DNA of 64,000 nucleotides from Saussurea involucrata (taxonomy: Eukaryota; Streptophyta; Magnoliopsida; Asterales; Asteraceae), in the NCBI GenBank assembly GCA_033807775.1, contig CM066321.1, positions 256,172,422 to 256,236,421 of the forward strand, written 5' to 3'. The translations under genes and the position numbers were made by a program. Positions 1 to 10,006 of the stretch are shown here, piece after piece. The notes beneath the pieces are model-generated. The model was not told the DNA's origin. It was given only the letters and a program-made list of their open reading frames with translations, and did no database searches. Numbering within the stretch: position 1 is the stretch's first letter; the number at the start of each line of letters is the position of its first letter.

Positions 1-1689
1 CGTGGGATGTCTTGGTCGTCGAGGGTTTGAAGCCTGTAAGCACCCTTCCCAACGACTTCATATATTCGGTAAGGTCCTTCCCACTTGGTGGATAACTTAC
101 CTGCGTTTGGTTCTTTGGTGTTTTGGAATACTCGTCGTAAGACGTAGTCGCCTTGAAAGATCTTGGCTCTAACATTTTTGTTAAAATGTCGTTCAACAAT
201 ATGTCGTTGAGATGCCATTTTGACCAAAGCAGACTCTCTCATTTCTTCGAAAGCGTCGACAGCGTAGCTCAGGTCCACCAAGTTATGGTCAACGGATGTA
301 TGTCTCGATGTCGGGAGATGCACTTCAATAGGTAAGACGGCTTCACAACCGTAAACCAATGAGAATGGTGTATGTCCTTTCGATACTCGAGGTGTCGTAT
401 GATTCGCCCATAAGACCGAGGGGAGTTCTTCGACCCATTTTCCCTTTGCAGCCTTAAGTCTTTTCTTGATTGAATTGATAATGACTTTATTGCTCGATTT
501 TGCAAGACCATTAGACTGGGGATAACGTGGGGTTGAGGTCGTAAGTTTGATATTACAATCCTCATAAAACTGTTGCGTAGGATCACTTATGAACTATGAA
601 CCATTGTCACATACGATTTCGGAAGGGATTCCGAACCTGCATAGAATGTTAGTCTGGATAAAAAAGATGCCCTCTCTATCCCGAATCTGGGAGTAGGTAG
701 CTGCTTCTATCCACTTAGAAAAATAATCTGTAAGGACTAACAGAAAAACTTTTTGCCCTGGGGCAGGAGGTAATTTACCAACGATGTCCATTCCCCACCT
801 CATGAAGGGCCATGAGACCAAGGACGTATGTAGAGGTTCAGAAGGTTGGTGTATCATACCTGAGTGTCGTTGACATGCGTCAAAACTTTGGACGTACCTG
901 GTGGCATCTTGCCTTAATGTCGGCCAATAGTAGCCTTGTCGTGATATACGATTTGCAAGACTACGACTACCGGAATGGTTAACACATTCGCCATTGTGCA
1001 TTTCTTTCGGAATGTTTTGTACATGTTCTGGATTATCAATGCATCTTAGGTTCAGGCCCTTCGATGATCGTAGATAAAGTCTGTCACCTATGAGGAGATA
1101 TTTTGAAGCTTTAAATCGAATCTTTCGAGCTTCCATTTTATCTTCAGGTAGTTGACCATGCATAAGATAATTCTTGATATCGCACGACCAATTGTTCTCT
1201 GTGTTAAGAACAAAAATCGTTTTAGATTCCTCGATGGACGAAGTCGCTAGATGGATCATAGAAATAGCATCGAACGACGGCTTATTGAGTGATGATCCAA
1301 GATTTGCTAGCGCATCGGCTTGAGCGTTTTGATCTCTTGGGATTTGCTCGATCGAGAACGGATCAAACATCTTTGACTTCTCTTTGGCTATCCTGAGATA
1401 GGCCATCATCTTAGAATCTTTTGCTGCGAATTCTCCGTTCATTTGGTTTACGACCAATAAGGAATCGCTTCTGACGTGAAGTTCGACTACCCCCAAGTCG
1501 TGAGCCATATTCATGCCCACGATCAGAGCTTCGTATTCTTCCTCGTTGTTAATAGCTTTGAAACTGTATCGTATGGAGTACACCATCTTGCCCCCTATGG
1601 GGACTTTAAGACGACACCAAGACCCGCTCCTTTGGAGTTTGAAGAACCATCGACATGGAGCACCCAGGTCGTGTCGCCTGCTTGGATTT
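1..1689 (-). pseudogene. T pol: archaeal-type RNase H and integrase remnant
   Basis: Reads leftward from about 1689. It opens with an RNase H motif (HVDGSSNSKGAG in one frame), shifts frame near 1610-1640, then continues with VRSDSLLVVNQMNGEF. Next comes an integrase zinc region (H-x-S-G then CQRHSG) and the integrase core with its first Asp (WGMDIVG) and second Asp (CDNGS). An in-frame TAG at 594-596 directly follows CDNGS, and the core then resumes at 586-1. In the resumed part the residue expected to be the catalytic Glu (usually QAES) reads LAKS, so the DDE triad is broken as well as truncated. The C-terminal part runs off the window. Confidence 0.8.
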
Positions 1690-1888
1690 GACAAGCATGC
1701 CGTCAATGTAGACCTCCATGGTGTCGCCAAGGTGTTCTTTGAACATCTTGTCAACCAATCGCTAGTAGGTCGATCCTACATTTTTTAAACCGAAAGGCAT
1801 GAATTTGTAACAATATATGCCTTTATCTGTCATAAAAGCAGTCTTCTCTTGGTCTTTGTTGTGCATCAGTATCTGATTATATCCAGAA
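1690..1888 (-). pseudogene. T pol: reverse transcriptase, distal fragment
   Basis: Continues the RT on the far side of the 1889-2510 insertion. It reads SGYNQILMHNKDQEKTAF and later FMPFGLKNVGSTY, followed by an in-frame TAG where a Gln is expected. The catalytic box reads YIDG instead of YIDD, so the second metal-binding Asp is lost. The fragment ends at VKSKQAGDT and runs straight into RNase H sequence, which means the RT thumb, the connection and the first RNase H have been deleted. Confidence 0.75.
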
Positions 1889-2510
1889 TAGGGATGAGCA
1901 TTGAGCACCGTTTTCTCGAACCGAACCGGTACCATATATTCGATCTGGTTTTTGGTTTCATATAATCTTCAAATTCGGTATTCGGTATTTCGGTATTCGG
2001 TACCGGGATTTTCCCGAAAATACCGAAACCGAACCCGAATTTTAAAAGTCATTGTCTTTTTAAAAATTTAAAGTATTCATATCATCTCCTAAATTAACTA
2101 AACTTATATTTGATAATCAAGATATATCATCTTCTAAACTACTCAAACCTTCTCTATAAACCCAAAAAAATGACCCCCCATACATAACCATAAAAAATCG
2201 GTACAACTACATACACATCAAAATATTGACAAATGCGGGATTCGAGAATCGTTTTGAAAAACATTTGAAACATCACGAAGATATTTTGGTTTGTGATTGG
2301 TTTTGATACAAATTCGATAAGTCTTCATATTTTTGGTCCTAAGTGGTCATAGTACCGATTTTCCCGTCCTGAAACCAAAACCGAAACCGAACCGATACCG
2401 TACCGGTACATACGGTTCGGTTTTTGGTACCTCTTTTTAGTCCCAAAAAAAATCGGTACCCACCGGTTTGGTCCCGGTTTGGTACCGATCCAGTCCCGGT
2501 CTCATCCATA
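1889..2510. mobile_element. Non-autonomous hAT-like DNA element inside T RT
   Basis: A 622-bp insertion without coding capacity. Its ends are imperfect inverted repeats (TAGGGATGAG on the left; the complement of the right end is TATGGATGAG). The host sequence ATCCAGAA occurs at 1881-1888 and again at 2511-2518, fitting the 8-bp target duplication of hAT elements; 10 bp match if the terminal TA is assigned to the duplication. The interior is rich in GGTACC, CGGTATT and GAACCG words, as in many GGGATGAGCA-type plant MITEs. A Mutator-like origin (9-10 bp TSD) cannot be excluded. Confidence 0.7.
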
Positions 2511-3080
2511 ATCCAGAATAAGCATCCATGAACGTCAGGAGTTCATGTCCTGCGGTCGCGTCGACCATAGCGTCGATGTGGGGTAGTAGAAATGGATCTT
2601 TAGGACAGGCCTTATTAAGGTCGGTGAAGTCGATACACACTCGCCACTTCCCATACTTCTTTTGCACGACCATGACCTTGGCTAACAATCGGGGTATTTC
2701 ACTTCTCTGATCTTCCCGGTCTTAAGCAAGTTGTCGACCTCATCGTTGATCACCTTGTTCCGTTCAGGAGCGAATTTTCGACGTTTTTGCTTGATTGGTT
2801 TGAAGGATGGGTCGACGTTTAACTTATGGGATATGACATCGGGGTTTATGCCTACCATGTCTTTGTGTGTCCAGGTGAAACAGTCAGCGTGTTCCTGCAA
2901 AAAGGAGATTAGCTGACTCTTTATAACGGGATCTAATGATGCCCCCACAAAGAGAATTCGATCAGGCTTGTCCTGGTCCAAGATGACTTCTTCTAGACGA
3001 TAATCATTTGAGGACGCAGGGACATCCTGGACTTGTAATTGTTGTGTCATAGGATCTGCCATTTCCCTGGAAAACAACAC
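2511..3080 (-). pseudogene. T gag start fused in frame to proximal reverse transcriptase
   Basis: From about 3063 the frame reads MADPMTQQLQVQ, which looks like a gag N-terminus. After a few residues it becomes pol sequence that lies just upstream of RT (VGASLDPVIKSQL, then HADCFTWTHKDMVGI), followed by RT motifs WRVCIDFTDLNKACPKDPF and LLTFMDAYSG. The rest of gag and all of protease are therefore missing, and the deletion keeps frame across the join. The reading frame is open to the hAT-like insertion at 2510. Confidence 0.7.
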
Positions 3081-3134
3081 TTCACAAGATCGTTAGAGCG
3101 ATGTATGCTTCGCTTGAGATTTTCTCTAGATGGG

Positions 3135-3153
3135 TCCCACGGATGGCGCCAAA
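3135..3153 (-). other. Primer binding site of T
   Basis: On the minus strand TTTGGCGCCATCCGTGGGA follows the LTR end (GGCATTAACA) after one base. TGGCGCC-type sites are usual PBSs in gypsy elements. I have not assigned the tRNA with certainty. Confidence 0.6.
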
Positions 3154-3154
3154 C

Positions 3155-3990
3155 TGTTAATGCCAAAAATCACCAAAAGGATAACTTAAGGTTGATGTGG
3201 AACTTTTAACAACTAAAGAAAGGGGTCTCAAGACAAACAACACAATCGCGATAAAAGGTAAATAAGACAAGAGAATTGGTGACGCAGAAAACCCAAACGA
3301 GGGAAAAACTGCGGTCGACTTGTGAGAGTCGACGGTGCACTATAATCGCCAAACAATGGAGAAAGTCCTTCGGTAACAAATGTTTTGTGTACAACAGATT
3401 ACAACGAGAGTAACAACAAACTTAATCGTAAGATAAAGTTGTGCGTCGTGCGTAAAACGTGCGAAATAAGCTGATGTCATGCGATTTGAACTGCTCGTCG
3501 TGCGAAACTTGCGTGAGTGACTTTCGTTCAGATGCTTCTGATGTAAGAATATAGAAAGTGTAGAAATATAGAGTTTAGATGTTTCGTAGATTGTCAGTTG
3601 TTTTTATGTGTGTAGCTGTGTAATCGATGTGTGTGGTTGTTTTTTTGTTCGAATGAGGAGTAGGCCTTTATATAGCTTTCGTCGATATTAAATGTGTCTT
3701 GATGACTTGTTTGTAACCGCTGTTGGGTCTTTAATGTCATTAAGAGCTCGTCCGTTACTGGCCGTTGTACCATGATTGCTCGTGGACCTGCATTAATGAA
3801 CAAAAGAAACGGATGTTGACTGTTAACGGTTAGTTTAATCGTACGACCGTCTTGAGTCTTGGACGTCGGTCGTATGGAATTTACGACCATCATGAAAGTG
3901 TACGACCAAATATTCGATTGTAAATAACCTGCAAGACCTTATCTTAATACAAGAGTGATCTTATGTAAACGTCATATGAGTTATCTATCG
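3155..3990 (-). repeat. 5' LTR of T
   Basis: LTR read on the minus strand, ending GGCATTAACA at 3155 next to the PBS. A TATA box (complement of CCTTTATATAGC) lies at 3665-3676. The sequence left of it matches, in inverse, the LTR fragment ending at 4520 (for example CGTCGTGCG/CGCACGACG words and GGTGATTTTTGGCATTAACA). Short words such as TACGACC and GTCGTGCG recur. The outer (right) boundary lies somewhere between about 3900 and 4010 and cannot be fixed by eye. Confidence 0.6.
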
Positions 3991-4520
3991 TCGGTTGTGA
4001 GGTGTGAATTTTTGCCCAAACAATCACAAGCTATATAAAGACTTGTACCACACTTCAAGCGGACATCTGAACATCACAACATCTAACATCTACACTCACT
4101 TCTACATTTTCTACGCAACACAACAACAATCATCAGAGCATTTGAACAAATTTCGCTCACACAAGTTTCGCATGACGAGCAGTTCAACTCGCATGACTAC
4201 AGTGTATTTCGCATGATTTACGCACGACGCAGAACATTAGTTTACGATTAAGTTTATTTTTACTCTTATTGTAATCTATTGTACACACGACACTTGTTAC
4301 CAAAGGATATCGCCCCCTGTTTTGGCGATCATAGTGCACTGTCGACTTCCACAAGTCGGCCGCGGTTTTTTCCCTTGTTTGGGTTTTCCGCGTCACCAAT
4401 TCTCCTGTCTTATTTTGTTTTTACCTGTGATTGTGTTGTTTGTCTTAAGATCCTTTTCTTTAGTTGTTAAAGCTCCACATCAACCTTAAGTTATCATTTG
4501 GGTGATTTTTGGCATTAACA
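3990..4520 (+). repeat. Inverted, divergent LTR fragment of the T family
   Basis: Plus-strand copy of the same LTR family. A TATA box lies at 4031-4040 (CTATATAAAG), U5-like sequence follows, and the end is GGCATTAACA at 4520. It aligns in inverse with 3155-3680, with many substitutions. No PBS follows the end at 4521, so this is either a solo LTR or a truncated 3' LTR. The left border is uncertain. Confidence 0.6.
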
Positions 4521-5714
4521 CTTTTGCGTTTTGTTAATAACTTAAATTGTGATGAAGTAGTTTTCAATATGATTTTCATATGTGGGACGAGCATGTCCAT
4601 TTTTGCACAACTACCGAATAGATAGTATTAGATTTTGTGCGTACAATTAAATTGATATGAAAACCTTTGTGTTGAAAATTTCTATAAAAGTTTTCGATTG
4701 GCATATTTGTTAAGTATTTCACTTGAAAACCTTGAACTCATTAGAACCTTGGAAAGGTTAAGTAACACTGGTTAAAAGTAAGGGTGTGGGGAACTTCGGC
4801 AGTGGAAGGCTAAGTATTTTAACGCATGTTGGTACCATAGGCCAAGTAGTGTTGTTTGCATAGTCGACGCATTTTGTAACTGGAAGGTTAGACTCGCGGT
4901 ATTTCCTGTTAATGTTGGTGGTAACCGTCATGTTGGCAACCTTGTTTTGGGTCTTGGTCATCTTTCATATATAGGACGTGTAAGACCTTATGGAGACCAT
5001 ATTGATAGACTTGGTTTTATGGGAGTGCTCAGCGAACGGAACGCGTGTGTGGAGTTCTGTGAGAGTTCAAAGCTTGTTGGTATGACTAGGTGTCAACTTT
5101 TGGGTTCGAGGTCAAGAACCGTTAGCGTATTTGGAGTGTTGTAGTCTAATCTTAAGGGACGATCGTATCGCTTGTAGCGATTTTAAGAAGTTCAGATTGT
5201 AATAAGTGGAATTTAGTAGGACGACCTTCCTTGATTGGTGAAAGAATCTGTCGATTGAATGATTGATATTTGGACATATTCTTGGAGTTGTATAATCAAT
5301 GGGTCAGTGACGACCGCAGGTTTTGGAGTCTATTAGGGCTTGTTAGAATTAAGCGACAGTCAACAGTGGAAGCAATTGGGTTTGGAGAGAAAATTTAAGA
5401 GCATGTGGGCATGGATTGACTGGGGATTCGAATCTGCCATTGGGGAAGTATGGAACACCTAAGGTTGGGAAACAATCGAAGTCGTCTTATTGGGAGTTAC
5501 TCCAGTAGATGGAGCGTTCACCTAGAGATAAGTACAATGTGCCTGAGAGGACATTGTTGGTAAGGGGTCGCATGAAGGTTGTCATAACAGTTTGCGTGGA
5601 GGAATTTGGATTTCAGTTGGAAGCTAATGAAACATGGAAGGTGTTGAATTGGATAGCTTTTAGTTGTAAGGGATCTAGATTTCGAGGATGAAATCATTCT
5701 AAGGTTGGGAGAAT
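4521..5714. other. Unassigned sequence left of LTR I
   Basis: No convincing coding frame was found on either strand. The last 30 bases (GAGGATGAAATCATTC, then AAGGTTGGGAGAAT) look like the end of a chromovirus internal region with a polypurine tract just before the TGTAACACCCC of LTR I. At least the right end is therefore probably the degraded 3' end of element I. The remainder is unexplained. Confidence 0.4.
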
Positions 5715-5755
5715 TGTAACACCCCAAAGTTCGGGATTTTGATTTTTAGGCTTGC

Positions 5756-5920
5756 GGACGTCCGCATAGGGACCATGCCGGACGTCTGTATCCAACCAAA
5801 AGTCTGCGGGTCATCCATGGAAGCAACAGAGGAATTGTGGGTTCGGATCAGCTCAAAGGTCGGACGTCTGCATGGTGGCTTAGTCGGACGTCCGCATGGT
5901 GGCTTAGCCGGACGTCCGCG
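5756..5920. repeat. GGACGTCC word cluster in the U3 of LTR I
   Basis: The 8-bp palindrome GGACGTCC or one-base variants (GGACGTCT) recurs about five times in 165 bp, usually inside CGGACGTCCGCAT. Copies sit near 5756, 5780, 5862, 5886 and 5910. The last three are spaced 24 bp apart as part of a short tandem repeat (GGTGGCTTAG between copies). Confidence 0.75.
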
Positions 5921-6358
5921 TAGGGCCTGGTGAGATATTTTTGTTGCTTTTAAGAGACCTTTTCCCTCTCTATCCCCTCACTTCATTTCACAACCCTAAA
6001 TCAAATTTCTCTCCCTCCCTCAAACCGATTTCCTCCCCAAGAAAACCTTAAACCCATCCTCCTCTTCTTCATCTTCTCCACTCAAACCAAACCCATTTCC
6101 ACCAAAAATGAAGATATGGAAGCTTGGAGCTTTTGTGGAGACTAGGAGCTTTTGCTTTGAGGATTCAAGTAATGAAGGTAATCTCTCCCTCTACCAAAAG
6201 CTAGGTTGTTGTTGTTTTCACCTTCTCTTCCATTTTGGGGTACTATTGGGTGATTTTGGTTGTGCTTGATGGAGGTGATCTTCTCCTTCTTTACCTATGA
6301 AAATTAGGGTTTTGGTATAAGTTGAGATCTTGATGTAAAATGTTGGGGGAATGATTCT

Positions 6359-6630
6359 GTTAGGACACTAAAGTTCTCCTTAATATTAGAAAGTTTTGTA
6401 AAGCAAAGGCTTTGTAAATGGGCTTGTGCTTAAGTATTGTAACAAGGGAGGTAGACTATAAATAGGACATGTAATGTAGTTTGTAACTAACACTTTCATA
6501 ATTCAAGATGTAGCTTCTAAACAATCTTGTGTTCTCTCTAGTTTAGATTTACTTTTCTAATAATGTTTTAGTTCTCTTCTACCTCTTCTTGTTACTAAAT
6601 CATGGATTGTTGAAGATCATGGACCAAACA
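6359..6630 (+). mobile_element. Solo LTR, probably copia-type, inside LTR I
   Basis: A 272-bp unit from TGTTAGGAC to GACCAAACA with the perfect 5-bp direct duplication GATTC at 6354-6358 and 6631-6635. A TATA box (CTATAAATAGG) lies near 6456. There is no internal region, so it is an LTR left by recombination between the two LTRs of an element, or a short TRIM-like LTR. Confidence 0.8.
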
Positions 6631-6770
6631 GATTCTTTATGGTTGGATATGAATATTTATGGTTGGAACTTATGGATCAAGGTTTTTGGAAGATTTGGGC
6701 TTGAAGGTTCGTGTTTCTTCAAAGGAGCTTACGTTTGGGGAAAACCTAGATTTAGCTTAAATCTAGCAAG

Positions 6771-8262
6771 GTGAGTTCAAGTTGATTTGTGAAAATGTTG
6801 TACATGCCAAAAATGTTATTTTCCAAGTACTTATGTGTTTTACATGAAAATTATCAATTGTTGACTTATTTGGTGGATTTTGACTTTTTGAAGTATTTAA
6901 CTTTGTAAATTTTGTAAAACACCTATATTTGGGATTTTTGGGAAATTTGAAAGATAAATCATGAATGAAAATGTTTTGATGATTTATTTTATAAATGGAG
7001 TCTACTTGATACAAAAATGCATTTTTAGTGTATATTTTGGAAATATGCATATAGTACATTATGAGACGATTTGAAAATGTAACGGTGTGAGTTCCTTGGA
7101 AAAGAGGGTTATCCTAACCCAATGTCTTGTTTCGGGTTTTCATGGAGTCGAAATATTTATTGACAAAGGTGTGTGTTGCTACGTTTAATCTCATTTTATG
7201 ACTTTTCACGATTGATCTTTTGAGTTAGTTGAGCTTATGGCTCGGTAATGGATTTTGTTAAGTCTTGGGGACATGTGTCCAATTTTGATAGCTTAAAGTC
7301 GAGTTTTGGCCGTGACTTATGTTTATTGGAGAATTACATGTTTTGAATGCGTTTGATCATTCGTTTGGGGTCATGTAATGTTTAGACCTTATTTTTTATG
7401 GATCCATAGGCATTTGAGCTTGTACGTTCAATGATGAGACGCTAGTTTCACTCATTGTAGCACGGAATAGGCATCGGGTTTCATGGTAAGTAAGATGTGG
7501 GCCTATATGGTCGGGCATCATCCCATGAGCAGTAAGATGTAACTCCATATGTGCTTGGCACGGGATAGGCATCGAGTTTCATGGTAAGTAAGATGTGGGC
7601 CTATATGGTCGGGCATCGTCCCATGGGCAGTAAGGTGTAATCCCAATGTGCTTGTTTTTATGGATTTGGAGTGACCCAATGTATAGACCTAGAGTGGTTG
7701 AAATTGGGGGCTTCCAAGTCTCCTCAGGCAATAGATCTGGAGTGGTTGAGCTCGATATGTTATGAGAATAGTCCACATGTTTGTTTTATTACATAGATAT
7801 GTGACCCACTTTTGTGTTCCGTCATGTGCGATGTAAACGGACCTCCCCCGTCATCGAAAGGTGTTGCTTTGGGTATTTATTTCAGTCCATGTTTTCGGTG
7901 ACGTATTATATTTATATGAATTTTTTCCATGATAGGTAAGTTGTGGTTTATGCATCATCCGTGTTTAGTATGTTTTGAATAATAACGATTTGTTCACGAT
8001 TTCAATCGTTTGGGAAATCAAATACAATTATACTTTTCAAGTAAGTTTTGGGATGAGTCCATTATGAGAATCATTTTACATTAAAGCTTTCATCACGGGA
8101 TTTGTGTGCGTTGGAAAACAGGATTTGCATCTAAAGTAAATTCTTTTTGAACTCATGATTTAAGTTGCATCTCTCTCGTTTTACGAATTATATAATCATG
8201 ATAAAACTCTTGAACTCACTAGGCGTTAGCCTAACATTTTTATTTGTCGGCATGTGCAACAG
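6771..8262 (+). other. Candidate intron in the leader of LTR I
   Basis: The donor GCAAG|GTGAGTTC is at 6771. The acceptor CATGTGCAACAG ends at 8262 and is preceded by a branch-like CTAAC at 8231-8235 and a T-rich tract. G has the same donor wording in its LTR. This is inferred from motifs only; no transcript evidence is available here. Confidence 0.45.
7461..7655. repeat. 98-bp tandem duplication in LTR I
   Basis: Two adjacent copies start at 7461 and 7559 (CACGGAATAGGCATCGGG and CACGGGATAGGCATCGAG) and share TTTCATGGTAAGTAAGATG and the following GGGCCTATATGG. They differ at several positions, so the duplication is not new. Confidence 0.8.
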
Positions 8263-8565
8263 GTTCCAGTTGGGAAGTAGTTCTAGTGACACAATGAAGA
8301 GACGGGTGCTTGTAGTGTGCTCGAGAAGTGAATTGCTTAGTGAAGTCTTCCGCACTTGTTTTGGGATTAGCAACTTATACACGTGTTAAGTGACACCCGA
8401 CTTTATGTGGTCGCATAGTATGACTTGAGTTATTAATTGTGGTAGTTGTTATGTTTTATCTTGAGGTAACTCCAAGAATGGTTTGTAGAAGGGATTTTAT
8501 TCCTTAAGTGGTTATCTTATCGAAATTTTAGTTAGTTGCTCTTTCCAAATTTTGAGGGTGTTACA

Positions 8566-9602
8566 AATTCGGTTCCCATCGAAGCTCACAACGGGCGTTC
8601 TTGACAAAAGGTTTTGATCTTTGCGAAGGTTCTGTTCGACCTTCCCACTTTTTTTCTCCCCTACCTGTGCTTTCTATGCTTTATCTCTGGCATAAACTTC
8701 TTCTATAATATTGGCTTCCTCAATCGTCTCTCTCAGAGTCGAAGCTTTGGAATTTCGGATTCTGGACATCATATCCGCCGGCAAGCCTTTCAGGTAAGCT
8801 TTAATCTTTTCCATTTCAGTTGGGGCCACATGCACCACTAAATTAAGTTTCTCTAAAAAGAGCCGAGTGTACTCCCTTACGAACGAATTACCCTTCTTAA
8901 GTGCTCGGAAATCCTCTTCAATACGATCCATCTCATTCTCATTACAGTATTCTTCCAAAATTTTCTTTTTAAAAGGCTCCCAGCTCATTGCAGCCAAGAC
9001 TGGAGCTTCAACAGTTGATGTAACAATGTTCCACCACGTAAGAGCATTTCCTATTAACATTTGAGATCCAAATCTGACTTTGGAATTTTCATCAAATTCA
9101 CATGCTCTAAAAGCGTGTTCCATTTCTCTGATCCAATTCATACATGCAATCGGATTATCTAACCCAGTAAACTCTGGTGGCTTGCAACTTAAGAACGTCT
9201 TGTAAGAGCAAACTTTCTCCATTCTTCTATTAGTGTTCATTACCGGATTAGTAGGTGGATCTACAGTATCAATACCCATCTCTTGCCTCAGTGGCTCAGC
9301 ATTTCTGTCATTCAATAGTTTCATAAACATTTCTTGGTGTTGGTCAGTGAATCGTTCATAACTCTCATCATGTTTTCCATCATGCGTGACTCCGGAGTAG
9401 ATTACGTCGTCACCGAATTAGAAGTACCAACGTTGGGTCGATGAGCTTGACTCCCTCCTTCCCCCAGGATAGGTGGCCTTGGTGGACTTGTATTAACCTC
9501 ACCACTTTCAGGTTGATTTACTGCAGATGCATTTGCCACACGGCCCTCTGAAGAGGTAGGAGGTATACTTGGTGTATTAACCATTGTATTCTGATGAAGC
9601 AC
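8566..9602 (-). pseudogene. F gag: Tekay-like gypsy gag remnant
   Basis: The N-terminal part (9602-9402, MVNTPSIPPTSSEGR) ends at a TAA. A one-base frameshift near 9335 leads into the main gag domain at 9330-8674: YKTFLSCKPPEFTGL, MNWIREMEHAFRACEF, LTWWNIV, EFEEYCNE-like wording (LEEYCNENEM) and VREYTRLF, the usual retrotransposon gag fold. After a stop near 8674 the frame still reads gag-like basic sequence up to LTR I at 8566. The zinc knuckle, protease and pol are absent. The 5' end of F lies to the right, with its PBS at 9919. Confidence 0.75.
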
Positions 9603-9918
9603 ATAAAGATAACCATAAGAAAGGCTATATACAACTTAAACACAAGGAAACGTACTTTAACATTCATTAATCGCCATAACAATCAGAAACAAGTACGCCT
9701 ATGTAACAATATATTCATAATAACAGTAGCTAATTGAAATTATGAACATATTACACATAAGAATTCTCGTTACCATCATCACATTTCTTAACACGTATTT
9801 TCGTCAATTCTAAGACCCTCCTATCCTAATATTTCTACCCAAATCTCACGATCATAACTTACTCATCTCAGTTTAAGTCTAAGTATATTCCTATCATACT
9901 TAGATCTCTTAAACTACA
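9603..9918 (-). other. F leader between PBS and gag
   Basis: AT-rich sequence without an ORF, corresponding to the untranslated leader of F. GTTTAAGAGATCTAAG next to the PBS matches GTTTAAGGGATTTAGG next to the PBS of G, supporting a common lineage. Confidence 0.5.
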
Positions 9919-10006
9919 GCTCTGATACTAAACTGAAACACCCTAAAATTCGAATAAATTTTGCTCTGATACTAAACTGAAACACCCTAAAATTCGAATA
10001 AATTTT
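9919..10006 (-). repeat. 44-bp tandem duplication of the F PBS/LTR junction
   Basis: Two perfect 44-bp units (9919-9962 and 9963-10006). Each contains GCTCTGATACTAAAC (PBS on the minus strand, TTTAGTATCAGAGC, one base off the initiator-Met type) and the first bases of the LTR (TGAAACACCC). The LTR of F starts at 9934 in the left copy and 9978 in the right copy, and is cut short at about 10006 by the LTR of E. Confidence 0.85.

Larger units (their letters stand above)
1..3990 (-). mobile_element. Element T: Tat-like Ty3/gypsy retrotransposon, 5' part, internally deleted
   Basis: Minus-strand gypsy element whose 5' LTR lies on the right (from 3155) and whose 3' end lies beyond the left edge. 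The order RT, then a second (archaeal-type) RNase H, then integrase, and the RT wording around AYSGYNQILM, point to the Tat branch with two RNase H domains. The copy is dead. Gag and protease are missing, the region between RT and the second RNase H is deleted, RT is interrupted by a 0.6-kb insertion at 1889-2510, and several codons are nonsense or frameshifted. The right border of the LTR is uncertain by a few tens of bases. Confidence 0.75.
5715..8565 (+). repeat. LTR of Tekay/Del-like gypsy element I
   Basis: Begins TGTAACACCCC and ends GGGTGTTACA, a 10-bp terminal inverted repeat typical of this group. A PPT-like stretch precedes it, so it is most likely a 3' LTR on the plus strand. The flanks (AGAAT and AATTC) do not form a clear target duplication, which argues against a simple solo LTR. 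It is long (2851 bp) because it contains a 272-bp solo LTR and a 98-bp tandem duplication. A strong candidate intron lies within it. It abuts the gag remnant of F at 8566. Confidence 0.7.

Noticed and set aside
4947..5691. Short plus-strand ORFs in the unassigned region
   Set aside because: About 60 codons each, no recognisable motif and no consistent frame between them.
5715..8565. LTR I as a simple solo LTR
   Set aside because: The flanks do not form a target duplication, and a polypurine-like tract precedes it, which suits a 3' LTR better.
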